From DATBMY01 sp036554605 (GTDB lineage: Bacteria; Acidobacteriota; Blastocatellia; UBA7656): 8,401 nucleotides of DNA. The DNA is taken from NCBI GenBank assembly GCA_036554605.1, contig DATBMY010000265.1, positions 1 through 8,401 of the forward strand, in the 5' to 3' direction. Position 1 is the stretch's first letter. Every line of letters starts with the position of its first letter. The notes beneath the pieces are model-generated. The model was not told where the DNA came from and did not search any database. It worked only from the letters and a program-made list of their open reading frames with translations. The translations under genes and the position numbers were made by a program. Shown here piece by piece: positions 5,469 through 8,401 of the stretch.

Positions 5469-6965
5469 ATGAAAGGTAATATGTCGCGCCCGGCTTCGAA
5501 GGCCAGGGCGGGGACTATTGTCAAGATAGTTGCCATAGCTCTTTTGATAACTTTCGCCGCGCCCGCCGAATTGCTTGCGCAATCGACGCAGCAACACCAG
5601 CACGGCCAGCAACCGCAACAGCCTCCCGCCGAGCAGCAGTCGTCTCAACAGGCAGGTCAGCAGAGAAGGGTTCTCGGACCTCCTATGACGCTCGCCGATC
5701 TTGAGCGAATTGCATCGCAGAATAATCCGACGCTCGCCCAGGCTCAGTCCGCGATCCGCGCAGCTCAAGGCCGCCGCCGGCAGGCAGGCATGTGGCCCAA
5801 CCCGGTTGTGGGCTACCAGCTTGAAGAGGGCGCTTTTCGCGCTTTCAATGAAAAAAGCGAGCACTTCTTCTTCGTTGAACAGAGCATACCTCTCGGAGGG
5901 AAGCTCGGTAAAAGCCGTCGCATATTCGAGCAGGAAGTCGCTCAGGCGGAGATCGAGGCGGTGGCTCAAAAGCAGCGGGTCCATAACACGATACGCATGC
6001 TTTACTTCGAAGCCCTCGGAGCGCAGCAGCGTCTTGATTTGCGAGTCGAGCTTGCGCGAATAGCTCGCGAAGCGGTGAAGACGACTTCGGAGCTGATGAA
6101 CGTCGGACAGGCCGACCGGCCGGATTACCTCGCAATAGAGATCGAAGCGCAGCAGGTCGAGCTCGACCTCATAAACGCCGAAAACGATTTCGAGCAGGTG
6201 TGGCAGCTGGTCGCGTCGGTCATAGGCAGCCCCGAACTGAAGCCCGCTCGACTGGCCGGCGACCTCGAAAAGGAGCTTCCCAACCTCGATCAGCAAGCGC
6301 TCATGGCAACCCTTCTGCGCGAAAGCCCCGAGACCAGAAGCGCGCGCGCGGAAGTAGAACGCGCGCAGGCAGTCCTTGCCAGAGCCAGGGCCGAGCGCGT
6401 GCCCGACCTTTTCGTGCGAGGCGCCATCGGATACAGCAACGAATTGCTTGAAGCTCCCGGCGCGCCTCCCGGCAGAAAGACCGGCCCGGAAGCGTCGCTC
6501 GAAGTGGGGATCACTCTGCCCATATTCAACCGCAACCAGGGCGGCATCGCCGCGGCCGAAGCCGAGCTTGCCATCGCCGAAAGAGAGCTGACCCGCCTTG
6601 AGCTCGCCTTGAGGGTGCGGCTCGCCAGAAGCTTCCGCGAGTACAATAACGCGCGCAGCGCCGTAGAGCGATACCGCCAGGTTATACTGCCGCGAGCCGA
6701 GAGAGCTTACCAGATGTATCTGGCAAGCTTCCGTCAGATGGCCGCCGCTTACCCGCAGGTGCTCATCTCGCAGCGCACCATGTTTCAGGTGAGGGAGAAC
6801 TATCTTGATGCGCTCGTTGCCCTGCACCAGAACGCCGCGAGCATCGAAGGCTTCTTGCTGACGGGCGCGCTTGACCCTCCGCGCATGAGGGCGTCGGAAG
6901 GCGAGCGCGTGGAGATGACGGGCGCAGGGTCGGGACTGCACGGCGGTTCCGACGATAGAGAATAG
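5469..6965 (+). CDS. TolC-family outer membrane efflux protein (CusC/CzcC-like)
   Basis: A 498-residue outer membrane factor, normal length for the family. It would form the trimeric channel-tunnel that carries substrate from an RND or similar pump across the outer membrane. The signal peptide is about 1-38 (IVKIVAIALLITFAAPAELLAQ). An unusual Gln/His/Pro-rich linker (39-66, with QQHQHGQQ) follows, then two OEP repeats at about 72-255 and 275-465. Typical segments are MTLADLERIASQNNPTLAQA, GMWPNPVVGYQ, VEQSIPLGGK in repeat one and VGITLPIFNRNQGGIAAAEA in repeat two, with long coiled-coil helices between. Strong GGAGGAG at 5455-5461, seven bases before ATG, fixes the start. The copper-type multicopper oxidase begins 23 nt after its stop, so it probably exports copper or another heavy metal. 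No adaptor or pump gene lies in the window. Confidence 0.93.
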   Translation: MKGNMSRPASKARAGTIVKIVAIALLITFAAPAELLAQSTQQHQHGQQPQQPPAEQQSSQQAGQQRRVLGPPMTLADLERIASQNNPTLAQAQSAIRAAQGRRRQAGMWPNPVVGYQLEEGAFRAFNEKSEHFFFVEQSIPLGGKLGKSRRIFEQEVAQAEIEAVAQKQRVHNTIRMLYFEALGAQQRLDLRVELARIAREAVKTTSELMNVGQADRPDYLAIEIEAQQVELDLINAENDFEQVWQLVASVIGSPELKPARLAGDLEKELPNLDQQALMATLLRESPETRSARAEVERAQAVLARARAERVPDLFVRGAIGYSNELLEAPGAPPGRKTGPEASLEVGITLPIFNRNQGGIAAAEAELAIAERELTRLELALRVRLARSFREYNNARSAVERYRQVILPRAERAYQMYLASFRQMAAAYPQVLISQRTMFQVRENYLDALVALHQNAASIEGFLLTGALDPPRMRASEGERVEMTGAGSGLHGGSDDRE

Positions 6966-6988
6966 CGAAGGGATTATGGGAGCGAGTT

Positions 6989-8401
6989 ATGAATAACAAT
7001 AGACGCAGTTTTTTGCGACGATCAGCTTTCTTAGGCGGCGGACTGCTTGCCGCAAAAACGGTTTCCGCTCAACACGAGCAGCACGCGCAGCCGCAGTCGC
7101 CGGCAAAGGTCGACCGGCCGCGGGGGGCTGCCAGCAACGTGCCCGTCATAACGCCCGATCTTCCGAAGCTTCCATGGAAGATGGACAGCGGCGTGAAGGT
7201 CTTTCACCTGACGGCTGAAGTCGTCAAGCGAGAGTTTCTGCCCGCGGCGCCGTGGGGGCCCGCGAAGGTAGTCGACGTGTGGGGGTTCAACGGTGTTATG
7301 CCCGGCCCGACCATTGAGGTTAACGAAGGCGACCGGGTGAGAATCATCCTGCACAACAAGCTGCCCGAAGATACGACGATGCACTGGCACGGGCTTGAGA
7401 TCCCCATCGAGATGGACGGCATGCCTTATATAAGCCAGCCGCCCATAAAGCCGGGCGGGTCGTTCACCTACGAGTTCACGCTTAACCAGAACGGCACTTT
7501 CTTTTATCACTCGCACGGCGCGATGCAGGAGATGATGGGAATGATCGGGCTTTTTATTATTCACCCGAAGACTCCTTACCGGCCCGCCGTCGATAAAGAT
7601 TTCGGGTTGATACTGCAAGAGTGGGCGGTGCTGCCGAATAACAGCGTGCCTAACACGATGGCGATGGAGTTCAACTGGCTCACGATAAACGGCAAGGCCG
7701 CGCCCGCGACTACGCCGATGATCGTCAAGCAAGGCGAGCGCGTCCGCATACGCATGGTGAACCTCGGGATGGACCATCACCCGATACACATTCACGGCCA
7801 CCAGTTCTACGTCACGGGGACCGAAGGCGGACGAATACCCGAGTCGGCCTGGTTTCCCGGCAACACCGTCCTTGTAGGCGTTGCGCAGGCGCGCGACATC
7901 GAATTCGACGCGGTCTATGCAGGCGACTGGATGTTGCATTGCCACCTGCCGCACCACATGATGAACAACATGGTTTCGATGGTCGGTCCGATGTCGCACG
8001 CGGGCCACGGCATGCAGACGGGCGCGGGGATGGAAGAAGGCATGGGAGTCGTCCGCGAAGGCCACGCGCTGGCGGAACACCTCGGCCCTGCGATGGGGCG
8101 CGGGATGGGGATCACCGCCGACCGCGAACGTAGTGTTTCTAACACCGTGGCCCAGCAGCACGAGCATCAAGGCGCAGCAGCCAGCCAGGAAGAGAAGAAG
8201 AAGGTTCCCGGCTACCCTCAAGATGATCTGATGATGACGATGTTTATGGACAAAGAGGTGGCGAAGCCTGAAACCAACGGGCTCGCGCCGGGGTGGTCGG
8301 CTGCGTTACAGGGAATGATGTCGCTCGTTCGCGTGCTGCCGCCTGATAAGTATGAAAAGATTATGGCCGCAATAAAGCAGGGGAAGACCGAGCAGCCTCA
8401 G
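6989..8401 (+). CDS. Tat-exported two-domain multicopper oxidase, incomplete at the 3' end
   Basis: At least 471 residues, open at the window edge. The N-terminus NNNRRSFLRRSAF with LGGGLLAA is a twin-arginine signal, so the enzyme is exported folded. Two cupredoxin domains follow. Domain 1 (about 70-195) carries the trinuclear-cluster ligands H132-W-H134 and H174-S-H176 but no type 1 Cys. Domain 2 (about 225-335) carries H264, H267 and H269 (HPIHIHGH), then H317-C318-H319, H323 and axial Met M328. This layout, with type 1 copper only in domain 2, resembles type-B two-domain oxidases. The family oxidises Cu(I), phenols or other reductants while reducing O2 to water. A long Met/His-rich extension (about 334-471+) ends with GYPQDD, KPETNGLAPGW and LVRVLPPDKYEKIM. 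GGGAG at 6978-6982 precedes ATG. A copper-detoxification role with the TolC protein is inferred. Confidence 0.95.
   Translation, partial: MNNNRRSFLRRSAFLGGGLLAAKTVSAQHEQHAQPQSPAKVDRPRGAASNVPVITPDLPKLPWKMDSGVKVFHLTAEVVKREFLPAAPWGPAKVVDVWGFNGVMPGPTIEVNEGDRVRIILHNKLPEDTTMHWHGLEIPIEMDGMPYISQPPIKPGGSFTYEFTLNQNGTFFYHSHGAMQEMMGMIGLFIIHPKTPYRPAVDKDFGLILQEWAVLPNNSVPNTMAMEFNWLTINGKAAPATTPMIVKQGERVRIRMVNLGMDHHPIHIHGHQFYVTGTEGGRIPESAWFPGNTVLVGVAQARDIEFDAVYAGDWMLHCHLPHHMMNNMVSMVGPMSHAGHGMQTGAGMEEGMGVVREGHALAEHLGPAMGRGMGITADRERSVSNTVAQQHEHQGAAASQEEKKKVPGYPQDDLMMTMFMDKEVAKPETNGLAPGWSAALQGMMSLVRVLPPDKYEKIMAAIKQGKTEQPQ

Noticed and set aside
5448..6941. 497-codon open frame on the minus strand opposite the TolC gene
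   Set aside because: It is a GC-bias shadow of a well-supported gene. Its protein has no recognisable domain, is rich in Arg/His/Leu, and the plus-strand gene has a signal peptide, OEP repeats and a strong Shine-Dalgarno.
7031..8221. 396-codon open frame on the minus strand opposite the multicopper oxidase
   Set aside because: The plus strand carries every copper ligand of the oxidase. The antisense product is low-complexity Arg/His-rich with no motif.

Overview
The window looks like a chromosomal contig from a Gram-negative, moderately GC-rich soil-type bacterium. The best guess is Acidobacteriota, class Blastocatellia. This is inferred from protein style: a secreted DUF11/HYR protein ending in the 'SGKKLFVFG...' IPT-like module, the type of TonB receptor plug, a TolC protein next to a Tat-exported two-domain multicopper oxidase, and good Shine-Dalgarno sequences. 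No rRNA, tRNA, phage, IS or CRISPR is visible.

Layout. (1) Positions 1-410 are a wreck or an assembly chimera: the plug-domain start of a TonB-dependent receptor runs, around 140-150 and with a change of frame, into the last ~80 residues of an unrelated surface protein. A strong hairpin follows. (2) 383-997 (+) encodes a lipoprotein of unknown function. (3) 1243-2889 (+) encodes a secreted protein with two DUF11-HYR repeats and a C-terminal IPT-like domain. It has a good sigma70-like promoter about 190 nt upstream and a hairpin terminator whose loop holds the stop codon. (4) On the minus strand, converging on it, lie an exported M20-family metallopeptidase (4765-3530) and, downstream of it, a four-helix membrane protein of unknown function (3402-2911). 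The spacer between these two is almost wholly filled by a ~110-bp nested palindrome built of TCAGGGG-type heptads. On the mRNA-like strand it also reads as a four-tract G-quadruplex motif. (5) Divergent from the peptidase is a plus-strand cluster running off the window: a small exported Cys/His protein (4931-5374), a bulged hairpin, a TolC/CusC-like outer membrane efflux protein (5469-6965), and a two-domain multicopper oxidase with a Met/His-rich C-terminal extension (6989 to beyond 8401).

How the genes may work together. The last cluster reads as a copper/heavy-metal handling locus. The multicopper oxidase would oxidise Cu(I) outside the cytoplasm. The TolC-like channel would be the outer-membrane exit of an RND efflux pump, whose adaptor and pump genes would be expected beyond the right edge but are not seen. 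The small Cys/His protein could bind metal in the periplasm. The peptidase, membrane protein, DUF11/HYR protein and lipoprotein show no obvious functional link to this locus.

The most unusual items are the TonB/surface-protein junction, the palindromic/G4 spacer element, and the small Cys/His protein leading the copper cluster.
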